64,000 bases of DNA from Clarkia xantiana subsp. parviflora. Lineage: Eukaryota > Streptophyta > Magnoliopsida > Myrtales > Onagraceae. Where the stretch lies: NCBI GenBank assembly GCA_036873135.1, contig JAPTYO010000007.1:16908763-16972762 (forward strand). Direction: 5' to 3'. Made by a program: the position numbers and the translations under genes. The notes beneath the pieces are model-generated. The model ran no database searches. It saw only the letters and a list, made by a program, of their open reading frames with translations, and had not been told where the DNA came from. Below are positions 12,101 through 21,807 of this stretch, one piece after another. Each line of letters opens with the position of its first letter. The first letter of the stretch is position 1.

Positions 12101-12914
12101 TACCTCTGTAGTCTTGGAATTAGGGGAAAATATCTAAGTATCTTCACAGGAACTTTTTTCACATTCCTCATATTGTCGACATTTCTACTATCACCGCTAA
12201 ATTTCTCTTTTAGTCGTACCCACCTTGACTCACTACAAACAGGACAAACTGCTGCATGTGCATGCTCTTTAGTAAAAAGAATGCAATCATTTTTGCATGC
12301 ATCGATCTTCTCATACTTCAGCCCCAAATCCGAGACAATTTTTTTAGCCTCACTATAACTTCCAGGTGCCGTGTTTTCTTGTGGTAGACAATTCTTAAAA
12401 AGTCTCATCAACTCATTCATCGCTGCATTGCTAACCCTATAGAGAGACTTGATGTGTAATAACTCCACTGTGTATGACATTTTGGAATAGTCTTGACACC
12501 CTGGATATAGACTTTTCTTGCATTCCTCTAGAAGACTATAAAACTTTCTAGCTTCAACATTTGGTACCTCATCTTCATCACCCCATTCCCTTGCACCGGT
12601 CACATCATACACTATCTCTTGCATTTGATCCACGTTTCGATTACTAATTCTTGAATCAGCTGCCTACAAACTCTTCACCTTGGTGTATCCAATTTGTGTA
12701 ACTTTGTAGAATACCCTTCCCGAATAAATGGTTCTCAACAACATGTCTAGGCTTGTGGAAATGATTAAGACACTCATTGCACGGACAACGAATTGTTTCA
12801 TTTCCATCACTGTCCTTTAAAGTCCGGCCTTTGGAAGGCAAAATCGAGAAATCCTTTCATACCAACAGCATAGTCATTGGTTAGTTTGGACTTGCACATC
12901 CAACTTTTATCCAT
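9112..12914 (-). pseudogene. CACTA transposase (TNP2 with DUF4218 and DUF4216)
   Basis: Minus-strand gene inside the CACTA element. From the likely start (ATG at 12914, MDKSWM) the order is: transposase-associated domain (to 12656, IRCPCNEC); TNP2 catalytic region 12633-11450 (ILFTKEH, CPVCSESRW, MRWHADGR, IPYNLPPQECM, IPGPMSPGNDIDVYL, CPVCNKDTC); DUF4218 from about 11200 across an intron to 10280 (LPKHVVKAL, RWMYFVER, EGYIALEC); then after further introns DUF4216 in 9951-9450 and an acidic C-terminal tail (EEEEYLTSDEETDDD). Lesions: frameshifts near 12843, 12663 and 11922 (a single-base loss after GFN), and two in-frame TGA codons at 11536-11534 and 11497-11495 where the family has arginine. 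It cannot encode a full protein without repair. Domains are secure; exon borders are by eye. Confidence 0.88.
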
Positions 12915-13579
12915 TTTGTACGAATGTGAGATAAAATTGACTTTAGAAAGTACCTATCATATATAAAAAAAAAAAAAAAAAAAAAAAAAACAATATGTTG
13001 TGAGGTCATAATTGAGTAAGAATATCAAAGATGAGAATATGATCATTCAATTTATAATTCAAACTTGTGTTTTTCACATGAATGAAACATAAAGAGATGA
13101 GAATATAAAGATAACTAAGATCATCATGTAACCCACCTTTTTTTTTAATGTATATATATATATATATATATAGACAAAGACAATAGGGAGCTTAAAAACA
13201 ACACAACATATATAAGACTAGAACTTAACTTCTGTAAAAATCAAACATCCAGCTAGCTAGCTAAGTTAACTATATTATCCAAGTTTTGAGCTAGCTACTA
13301 AATATATAATTGTGCAGTTTAATATTGTCAATCATACCATCGTAGACTGATTTTATGCCTATGTGTTTAATTCATTATTCACTTAGGTAATTTAGGATTC
13401 TAGTTAGCCTTAATTAACTAGTGTCGGCTCTTTCCAAAATTACACGTTTTTAAAAACGTAATTCGCCGTAGGTCAGATTTTAGGTCTGACAATAAATATT
13501 GGTTTTCCAATCACAATTTGTTCGCATCTTATTTGTGTTTCAGTCTTTTTATCATACTTCACAAACACAATATTTGGGA
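12915..13579. other. CACTA 5' noncoding region (minus-strand sense)
   Basis: Upstream of the transposase start on its strand. Contains an A run (12965-12990), a TA run (13149-13172) and, at 13494-13575, an 80-bp block also present outside the element at 6136-6215. No gene. Confidence 0.5.
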
Positions 13580-13960
13580 ATAAAATGACGTCGCCGCTAA
13601 TTGGACAACTTTACCGGCCAACTATCTTGCCGGTAATAATATATATTTTTTCGCGGCGAATAAAATGACATCGCCGCTAAAACTTTAACTTTACCGGCGA
13701 GATTTATTTAGTCGCGTTAATTGTGATCCTTTACCGGCCAACTATCTTGCCGCTAATGTATCTTATATTAAAATATTAATTTATTTTCTTTCCTTAAACT
13801 TTTACCGGCGAAACTAATTTAGTGGCCGGTAATTCTAATATTTTACCGGCGAAATTATTAATCTCGCCGCCAATAATATTTTACCGGCAAAATTATAACT
13901 TCGCCGGGAAAAAAACTTTTACCGGCCAGTTTTAATTTTTCGCCGGTAAATGGGGTATTT
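13580..13960. repeat. CACTA subterminal repeat array, right
   Basis: Repeats of TTTACCGGCGA, TTACCGGCCAACTATCTTGCC and related forms in both orientations, matching the left array in motif. Trimmed copies lie at 13613, 13733, 13801 and 13918. Confidence 0.8.
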
Positions 13961-13969
13961 TTTGTAGTG

Positions 13970-14710
13970 AGGGAACGAACATTGATCGGAGGGTTGGCAA
14001 ATCACATTAGGCAACTTCAACCATCCCAAATACTGCGCTACACAATTTTAATAACCTCTGGTATATTATTTCTCTTGCATCGCTTGAATTTATTATTATT
14101 TATCGTATTATATTGTATTAATTGACACTTTCTTTGTAAATTATTTTTCTCGATTTTGTTTTCTTTTTTAGGCCAATTACATTATTGATAATTATTATTT
14201 TCAACTTTTTAAATAAAGTTATCCATTTAGAATAAAAAGGCATTCTTATTTCAATGATACATTTTTAATTAAAATTTATAATGTGTGCTCATTATAATTT
14301 CAAGAAATTAAAAAAAAAAACTATTGTCAAAGCTAAAGAAGCGTCATGCATATAACGTTAAGAAGAGCAAAGGAAAACTATTCTATAACAAATGAGACTT
14401 ACCAATTACCAAAATTGTATTTAGTTTCTTCATACATTTTCAGTTTACTTTTTGGTGGAAAGTTGAGATATAATTTTGAATTTGTACTCATCATCGACTC
14501 TAACTAGGGTGTAACTCATAGTTTAGTGAAGTATATATTTAATTAATTATGTATATTTAGATTAAAATTTAAATTTTGTTTCAAGTATATACTAACAAGT
14601 TTTTGGTGTAGTTTGATGATAGAGTTTCAAATGTATAATATGAGTTTTTCAAGTAATTTATGAAAAAAATTAATTGATGTATTTAAAAAGTTGTTGATAA
14701 TTATGTATAG
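13970..14710. other. Intergenic AT-rich DNA, nothing recognised
   Basis: No open frame of note, no repeat family recognised by eye. Confidence 0.6.
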
Positions 14711-15108
14711 GGTTAAAGGTCCTTTTGGTACCACATGTTTGCAAAAATTACACTGTTCATACCACTAGTATTTTTTCGTACCGAATTGGTACCATATGTT
14801 TCCAAACCTTACTGTTTTGGTACCTCCGTTAGGGTTCTGTCAAAAACAGCCGTTAAATGGCATGTGCCATGCACGTGACCAGCCCAAAACTTTCAATTTT
14901 GTTACAATTTAGTCCATCTAATACATCCCTAACTTTTATTTTGTTCAATTTAGTCCTAAAACTTCAAAATCAAACCATTTCCCCAAATTGACCTAGCCGT
15001 ACCTAGCCATGGGCTAGGTCAGACCCTGGGTCATGGTCGCCGGACCCAAGCGACCCCGACCCAGGGTCGGACCTAGCCCTAGGCTAGGTCCGGCTAGGTC
15101 AATTGGGA
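14711..15108 (+). mobile_element. Truncated MULE-type foldback element, one arm
   Basis: Begins GGGTTAAAGGTCC and runs colinearly with the left arm and centre of the intact 670-bp element at 60903-61572 (TTGGTACCACATG, TCCGTTAGGGTTCTG, then the CTAGGTC-rich centre). It stops at the centre (CTAGGTCAATTGGG near 15105); the second arm and right target duplication are missing. The two copies differ by scattered substitutions only. Confidence 0.85.
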
Positions 15109-15224
15109 CCTACTCAATTGAGACCGGGCGAACAAGTCACAAGCAACAGTCAAACAACAACTCCAACAAGTTTCTAAACATAGAAGCCAGGAGGCAAGCG
15201 AACTCATAAACGAGTCTAACATGC

Positions 15225-16015
15225 TCATTGCAAAACGAGCAGTTCAAATAACAGGACCACCAGGAGGCCCAGGGCAACTTCCATAAACTCGGGAGAAGTG
15301 ACAATGACGTTCACATCTCCGCTGTCATCTACCAACACCTCGTAGTTGGGAAGGCCACGCTCCAAAAGGTTCAGCGCCTCAATATGAGAAAGGGCGTAAT
15401 TCGCATACGGCCCTAACTCGCCAAAAGGGAACCCAGGGTCAAGATCTTTCACACGGGTGAAATAATCTTCAGAACGCTCGCTCATCAGGTTGTTTATTTT
15501 CTCCTCAGCAGCAGCTTTAAAATCTGAAGTTCCCAAGTACTTAGTGAAACCCACTTGTACGCCCTTCTCCCGACTCTCCTTACCGAGAGCAGCTAGCTCC
15601 GCTCCTTGAGAATGAAGATCATCTGTAACCTTCTTCTCGAGAGCGATCATCTCAGACTCAAGCTTTGACAAGCGAGTATGGCGCGCTTCATAACGACTCT
15701 CAGAAGCTGTAGCTTTCAAACTCAACACGCGAGCCTCTTCTTTGGTTCGCAGCAACTCTTGGCGCACAGCGTCACACTTATCCATAGCCGCCTGCTTCGC
15801 GCTCACCAACTCCATGACAAAAGATGACATGTTTACCATGTCGGCTACAACCTGCACATATCAACGCGATAAGCCAAACATAAATCGCAAGAGCAACAAA
15901 CTTGGCAGAAAAATCAAGTTACTTACAGGAGCAAATCGGGATAAGGCACCTTGTGCATAAGCCTCAGCCTCCTCATCAGTCTTTGGGCAAGAATGCCTAT
16001 CACCTGGTGGACCAA
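15225..16015 (-). pseudogene. Retroelement gag-like coiled-coil protein, C-terminal part
   Basis: The minus-strand frame 15851-15225 encodes a long charged helix (AKQAAMDKCDAVRQELL, EEARVLSLKAT, RLSKLESEMIALEKKV; residues about 20-100) followed by a conserved-looking globular end (YFTRVKDLDPGFPFGELGP). An upstream exon (about 16015-15927, ending ALSRFAP) is joined by a 75-bp GT-AG intron (15926-15852). I take it as the C-terminal half of the gag-like protein of plant Gypsy-type elements that carry a coiled coil, not as a host gene. The N-terminal half appears at 17263-16850, now separated by an inserted or inverted LTR block. No zinc knuckle or enzyme motif is visible. Family assignment moderate. 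Confidence 0.5.
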
Positions 16016-16030
16016 TGCTAAGGACCAATG

Positions 16031-17223
16031 CACTATGCCTTTTGTGAATTCATATTGCAGGTTGGTTTGCTGGAAAGAGTTCGTCGCTTCATGCGGCGGC
16101 CTCGCGTATTGCTTCCCGTGCCGATCCGGCTTTGGTGACCCCTGCCCCCGTCACTCCTGCCAACTCGGGGCGTGATCTTGGCAAAGAGTCTTCTACTCAT
16201 GTGACCGGGATAAGGTTGTGTCTCAAACGTCGGATCCTGCACTAAGGACCAATGCTAGCACGGAGAGGGGGGGTGGTGCTAGCGGAGCCCTCTCCGATGC
16301 TTAAGTCACTATAGTGGCAAAAAGGTAATTTCTAGAGAGAGAGAATTTCTAGAGAGAAGTCAGAGCTCAAAATACCAAAGTTGGGCAAATGAGAGAATGT
16401 GTGAAAATGGGTGGCCAAGACCTCCTATTTATAGGCTTTCTTGGGACCGGACCCGGTTTTAGAGCGGTTTGATGACGGTTCAAGATCATGCGGTAACCGT
16501 CATCCATATTGGTAATGTGCGAACTTGACTTCTCTACACGCAACGGTAATCGCGGATACGGTAGTCGCGCGATACCCGTAAGGTAATCGCCGGAGCGTGT
16601 GGCCCACGCGCCACCTTCCCGGAGCGTGTGGCCCATGCGGACTCCAACCTCGGGAGTGCGAAGTGAAGACTCCTTGGGGAAATAAACTCCACCTGTACCA
16701 AAAGGAGCCCAGGTATCCCCAGTAATGTCCAACCCAACTGGGCACACCAGATGGTCGCGCCTAAGAGGGGGAACCGCTACGACAAAGAAAGAAAAGTAGT
16801 TAACAACAAATAACAAAACCGCGGAGTACATTCATCAAAAATATATTTACAAAGTCCGCGCCCTTCCACAGGTCGGTTTCCCGACTGGGGGGCAGATGAC
16901 GCCACATTGCGACTCGCAACTTCCTTGCCTTTACGAGTGGAAGTAGTCGCATTTGGCTTCAAGCGCTTGGGATCAGTCGGTCCACGCGCCACTGTGTCAG
17001 TCCGCTTGGAAGACACGCGAGAATCAGACACTGGGGGAGTATCCCCGGTCACATGAGTAGAAGACCCTTTGCCAAGATCACGCCCCGAGTTGGCAGGAGT
17101 GACGGGGGCAGGGGTCACCAAAGCCGGATCGGCACGGGAAGCAATACGCGAGGCCGCCGCATGAAGCGACGAACTCTTTCCAGCAAACCAACCTGCAATA
17201 TGAATTCACAAAAGGCATAGTGC
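16031..17223. repeat. 180-bp inverted repeat pair
   Basis: The arms are 16031-16210 (+) and 17042-17223 (-): GCACTATGCCTTTTGTG with CACAAAAGGCATAGTGC at the outer ends, and CATGTGACC with GGTCACATG at the inner ends. Nearly identical. The right arm is part of the gag-like frame on the minus strand; the left arm is the same DNA copied in reverse. Between them lies the minus-strand LTR-like block. Confidence 0.9.
16211..16830 (-). repeat. Minus-strand LTR block, inverted relative to 19551-19915
   Basis: Positions 16211-16587 are the near-perfect inverse of 19551-19915, including the TATA box (TATAAATA on the minus strand, 16433-16426), the pyrimidine-rich transcript start region and the GTGCTAGCATTGGTCC end. 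From 16588 leftward on its strand (toward 16830) it diverges from the other copy and instead carries two copies of GGGCCACACGCTCCGG, a motif also found at 18485. So it is an internally deleted relative of the plus-strand element. Confidence 0.75.
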
Positions 17224-17263
17224 CGTTCGAAAAGCTATCCATCATGAGTATCAAAATGCTCAA
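16850..17263 (-). pseudogene. Gag-like N-terminal fragment
   Basis: The minus-strand frame from 17121 reads TPAPVTPANSGRDLGKG, then a basic linker (DPKRLKPN, STRKGKEVASR). Low complexity, proline- and charge-rich, as in linkers ahead of the coiled coil of plant Gypsy gag-like proteins. It would join the coiled-coil part at 15851-15225 if the intervening LTR block were absent. Not recognised beyond that. Confidence 0.4.
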
Positions 17264-17361
17264 AAACGTTCAGAGAAAGAATGAAGGGTTTACTCATAGC
17301 AACAACTCAGTCGAAAGAAGGGGGATTCCGCAAGAAGTTACTACGACTTCACAACCTGCAC

Positions 17362-17890
17362 AACATCAATGCGCGTATCAAGGTTAACGCGCGTATCAAC
17401 ATCAATGCGCGTATCAAGGTTAACGCGCGTATCAACAACAATGCGCGTATCAAGGTTAACGCGCGTATCAACATCAATGCGCGTATCAAGGTTAACGCGC
17501 GTATCAACAACAATGCGCGTATCAAGGTTAACGCGCGTATCAACATCAATGCGCGTATCAAGGTTAACGCGTGTATCAACATCAATGCGCGTATCAAGGT
17601 TAACGCGCGTATCAACATCAATGCCCGTATCAAGGTTAACGCGCGTATCAAGGTTAACGCGCGTATCAACATCAATGCGCGTATCAAGGTTAACGCGCGT
17701 ATCAACATCAATGCGCGTATCAAGGTTAACGCGCGTATCAACATCAATGCCCGTATCAAGGTTAACGTGCGTATCAACATCAATGCGCGTATCAACATCA
17801 ATGCGCGTATCAAGGTTAACGCGCGTGTCAACATCAATGCGCGTATCAAAGTCAACGCACGTATCAAAAGTCAACGCGCGTATCAAAAAG
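17362..17890. repeat. 18-bp minisatellite, about 29 units
   Basis: Two alternating units, AACATCAATGCGCGTATC and AAGGTTAACGCGCGTATC, give a 36-bp higher-order period; a variant AACAACAATGCGCGTATC and an occasional lost unit break the pattern. The final three units degrade by added A residues. Because 18 is a multiple of three and the unit has no stop, at least four of the six frames stay open across the array; these are not genes. It lies between gag-like sequence and a 3' LTR, where Tat/Ogre-type elements are known to carry tandem repeats. Confidence 0.97.
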
Positions 17891-19316
17891 TCAACGCACG
17901 TGACCAAGTTCCACGCACATAGTAAAGTTGGTACGTACCATGGAAGGGACTAACATCCTAGGGGGCTATCATGCAAACGGGGAATTAACGCGACGAACCG
18001 TAAGAATCGGACGCGACAACGCTTAAGGAAATTTTTTCTCTAAGGCATCAAGACGACAAGTGACTATGCCTAAAGTTATTGGGCAATCCCCGTCGACCAA
18101 AAAACCCGCCAAGAAGGAAAATCATGCATATCGACCAAAAAGCTTCTACATGAAGATACGGGGAATTCTATATCAAATACCCATGGAAATTGAAAATCGC
18201 CTAAATTATGGACAAACGACGATAATGATGGCAATCAATCAGCAATTACTCGACGTATAAACATCAACAAGCAGTCCCACATGTCAACAACGAAAAATGA
18301 CTTAAACAAACAACAACGCAGTGACATCGACATTCAAGTCGAAGCTGTCCTAAGAATTCGAGTTTCCAAATTACCTCAAAACGTGACGGAAGGTATTCCA
18401 ATGGACTCCCCTCGTCGAGACGATTCCGGAAAGGTAAGGACCGCAACGAGGCGAGGCCGGGAAGGCGGCGCGTGGGCCACACGCTCCAGCGAAGGGGCTC
18501 CACTCGCGGCGGCGCGTGAGGGCGCGTGCGGGGTTTTCTGGCGGCTCCGAAGGTGGCGCTGGAATCCTTGGGACGAACCGATTCGAATGATGGTGTCAAC
18601 TTCCAAAAACAAGCCAAAAATCAGACTCTAAACTGTCAAAACGTATCTAGGCTCCACGACGGCAAAGAAATTTTGCACACAAAAGCAATTTCGGGAAAGG
18701 GTGAATGAATTACCTGCAAAGGGAATGGAATGGTGAACTCCCAAGGTGCTGGAAGGATAAATGGGGATGTGTGTATTTACTAATCCCAAAGAGATGCTTT
18801 ATGGATAAGGATCAAAGGATTAGTTTACCTACACTCAAGACTAAACCCCTACGGTATACTCTACCCTCTCCTCTTAAAATATCTACTCCTATGCATGTCT
18901 TGACATTGCACGTATCAAATCCATTACTATACACGTATGTTGCAATCACATGATTCATGATTCGGTAATCACTTAGTCATTTTAGAAACGTACGATTTCT
19001 ATTTCTTGCATTGCGTAATTACAATCTTGCCATGACTATTACTTATGTATGCATGTGGATAGAGACATGTTCGCATAGCGTATTACCGATTGCTTATGTC
19101 TCCGACGATAATCATACTTGCGCATATACATTTCCTATTGCACTAACCATGATGATAGGAAACAAAATCATTCGGTCGGAAAATCAAGCGACGGACGAAA
19201 TCAAGATGCTTGCGTCCGACCAACAATCAAAACCGAAAGGTTAGCGTCAAACTCAAATTGGACAAATATCCTAACTTAAAATAGAGTCAAGAAAGGTTCT
19301 AAACCGTTACTTGACT
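17891..19316 (+). other. Noncoding 3' region of an LTR retroelement
   Basis: No domain recognised in the short frames here. A segment near 18470-18500 (GTGGGCCACACGCTCCAG) matches the minus-strand block at 16590-16640. The stretch ends at a polypurine tract, so I read it as the untranslated region ahead of the 3' LTR. Confidence 0.5.
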
Positions 19317-19326
19317 CGGGGGCAAG
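19317..19326 (+). other. Polypurine tract
   Basis: CGGGGGCAAG directly followed by TG of the LTR, the usual arrangement for second-strand priming in plant Gypsy elements. Confidence 0.6.
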
Positions 19327-20086
19327 TGATGGATAAATGTCCAATTCGGGTTCGTATTTACATTTCGGGCCTCGTAAACGTATCGAAAATTACATCTCGG
19401 TTTAAAAACACCTCCCACGGTATCAAAACGGTCCGGAAACGCGTTTACGCGCGTCCAGACCGGACCTCCGAGTTGCGCAAAGCAACCCGGAGGTCCGGGT
19501 TGCGCGGCAATCCGGACCTCGCCGAATTGCCCAAATTCGACGAGGTCCGGATTACCTTACGGGTATCGCGCGACTACCGTATCCGCGATTACCGTTGCGT
19601 GTAGAGAAGTCAAGTTCGCACATTACCAATATGGATGACGGTTACCGCATGATCTTGAACCGTCATCAAACCGCTCTAAAACCGGGTCCGGTCCCAAGAA
19701 AGCCTATAAATAGGAGGTCTTGGCCACCCATTTTCACACATTCTCTCATTTGCCCAACTTTGGTATTTTGAGCTCTGACTTCTCTCTAGAAATTATCTTT
19801 TTGCCACTATAGTGACTTAAGCATCGGAGAGGGCTCCGCTAGCACCACCCCCCCCCCCCTCTCCGTGCTAGCATTGGTCCTTAGTGCAGGATCCGACGTT
19901 TGAGACACAACCTTACCGAGTCACAGCCAATCCGAGACACAATCCTCACACGGGAGCAAGTCTGAACACTCGTCAGTGGCCCAACCTCCGACGGAAGGGT
20001 TACAGCCCGCACAACCACAGACGCATCCTCACGACCTTGTTCAATCCGGACGCAACAGCAACTATCACAAAAACATCAATATCGCA
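19327..20086 (+). repeat. 3' LTR (or solo remnant), plus strand
   Basis: Starts TGATGGATAAATG after a polypurine tract. It contains a TATA box (TATAAATA, 19705-19712) and a pyrimidine-rich start region (TTCACACATTCTCTC). The right limit is uncertain; I place it near a CA in ACATCA about 20080. Positions 19551-19915 recur inverted at 16211-16587. No direct-orientation partner LTR is in the window. Confidence 0.6.
19705..19712 (+). promoter_or_regulatory. LTR TATA box
   Basis: TATAAATA in the middle of the LTR, about 30 bp before a pyrimidine-rich region that would hold the transcript start. A matching inverted copy lies at 16426-16433. Confidence 0.6.
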
Positions 20087-21590
20087 AATATAATTTTAAA
20101 AAAATATCGTTTAGAATAAGTATTTACAAAGAAAACAATTAGTACCCAAAAAAATAACTGTTTACAATATCTAAAAAAGAGTATATACTTGAGTAGAGAA
20201 TAAATTGTACCTTAAACTGATTCAAATGTTTGAATAATTAAACAAATTGAAGAACAGTTAAAGATGGGAAAATTAAGCATGCATCTCATTTTCATACACA
20301 AAAAAGGAGAATATTAGGTACATAAAGAGAAAGTAATAAAATCAGACGTTATGTTTTCAATGACTATAAAAAAATAAAAGAATTCATACCTGAGTCGAGA
20401 AGAATTGTACCTAAAAGAGAATCATATGTTCCTAATTATTAAAAAAAATGAAGAACAGTCAAATATATATTTAAAAAAAAAATCAAGCATGAAACTAAAA
20501 TTTTACAAAAATATCAATATCCTAATTAGTTTTAACAAAAAAAAAAAAAATCAATATCCCGATGTTAGAATAATCGAGTTCCATTGGTCTCGTTGTCAAT
20601 CGTACTTTCTTGATTCCGGTGAGATCTCCGATATCTTTGGCCTCGAGGGTCTGTGTGGTGAACGTACGTTTCTTGATTCCGGTAAAGTCGCGGATGATTC
20701 CTGACCTTGAGGGTCTGTGTGGTGAACATATAAACGTATCTTAGCTTTCTTTACTGTGAGGTCGCCATATACTCTTGGTCATATATATCCTAGGCTAACG
20801 TACGTGAGATATTATCTATTATATCACGCGCGCTACCCTTCCATTTTGCCGAGGTGTATGAGCACAACTTATCTGATGAACAATTCTCAGCACTTAAAAA
20901 AGTACCGTTAGTGAATTTGTTTTAAAAAAATAAATAAAATCATTTAGCAGCACTTGAGCAGTGTCGCTATTAACAATATTTAGTGGCACTATCACAAATG
21001 ACCGCTATTGACTTGTAATTATTTATTAATTTTTTTTTCATAACGGCACTTTTGTAGTGCGACTAGTTTAAGAAAAAAAAGCAGCACTATCATTAGTGCC
21101 GCTATTAGCGTTTTTTTTTAAATCCGACAGTTTCTATTACGTGTCGCTCTTATATGTCGATTTACCAACTTTGTTGTAGTTAAATGATGAAATTACTCTC
21201 AAAGAATTATTTTAATTATTTTAATATTAGGATAAAACTTTGTAATTTTGAATATGTGTTATAAATAATTATATAGATGGTGCAAATTCTATAATTTTAG
21301 CTTCTTTTTTTTATTACTTACAACCACGTGACTAATTAGACGAAATGTTTGATATATGTAGCAATTTGTTGACTAACGTAAACTTAAACTAACAATCTGT
21401 AAAAGAAAAAAAAAAACTTCAATTAACATTTTGTACGAGTGCTTAAACTTGAGTTAGCACAAATGCAACTAACAAAAAAAAGTGTTGAGCCCAGAAAAAA
21501 AATGGAAAATTTTTAAGGAGCTAAGTGTGAGGTTCCATGACCTAGACGACCGTTATCACAAATACAGAAAGTAAAACAAAGTTCCGCCGT
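20087..21590. other. Intergenic, degenerate repeats
   Basis: AT-rich. Contains a 64-bp tandem duplication (about 20608-20735; both copies carry TTCTTGATTCCGGT and GAGGGTCTGTGTGGTGAA). At 20890-21180 there are recurring GCAGCACTnnnnAGTGCCGCTATTA-type motifs ending TTTGTTGTAGT, which look like subterminal repeats and one end of a small CACTA-like element. No gene. Confidence 0.5.
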
Positions 21591-21807
21591 GCTTCCCTCC
21601 ACATCTATCCGAAACTAAAATTCCCTCGTTTTTTCTGCTCACTTTCCCCTACACACCAAAACCCTTCCCTCTCGTTCTCTCTCTAAACCCCTTAAAACCT
21701 CAGTTCTCTCTCCTCCCCCACTCCCGCCTTCACGCCACTCCCGCCCCTTTCCTCAGCCTTGCATTTCCTCGTCGGATCGACCGATTTCGTGAGTCTAGCG
21801 CTTGGAT
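21591..21807 (+). promoter_or_regulatory. E2F 5' leader and proximal promoter region
   Basis: Pyrimidine-rich (TTCCCTCTCGTTCTCTCTC), typical of a plant 5' untranslated region. No TATA box stands out and no E2F site (TTTSSCGC) was found in this stretch. The transcript start cannot be fixed from sequence. Confidence 0.5.

Larger units (their letters stand above)
7956..13969 (-). mobile_element. CACTA (En/Spm) DNA transposon, 6.0 kb
   Basis: The left end starts CACTACAAGAAATACCCCAT and the right end is the inverse with one difference (CACTACAAAAAATACCCCAT on the minus strand), extending to about 28 bp as ATTTACCGGCG. Both subterminal regions (about 7970-8670 and 13580-13960) are packed with variants of TTTACCGGCGA in both orientations, the binding-site type of array used by CACTA transposases. 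The interior holds a TNP2-type transposase on the minus strand. The 3-bp flanks are CGC on the left and AGG on the right, so the usual 3-bp target duplication is absent. Length, ends and gene content support a once autonomous copy, now dead. Confidence 0.93.

Noticed and set aside
17362..17890. CRISPR-like array
   Set aside because: Units are contiguous with no variable spacers, and the context is a plant retroelement.
17281..17953. Four long overlapping open frames (172-213 codons) on both strands
   Set aside because: They only read the 18-bp minisatellite, whose length is a multiple of three and which has no stop; the products are simple repeats such as NARIKV.
20087..21180. Coding gene upstream of E2F
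   Set aside because: Only short frames over tandem duplications and transposon-end repeats.
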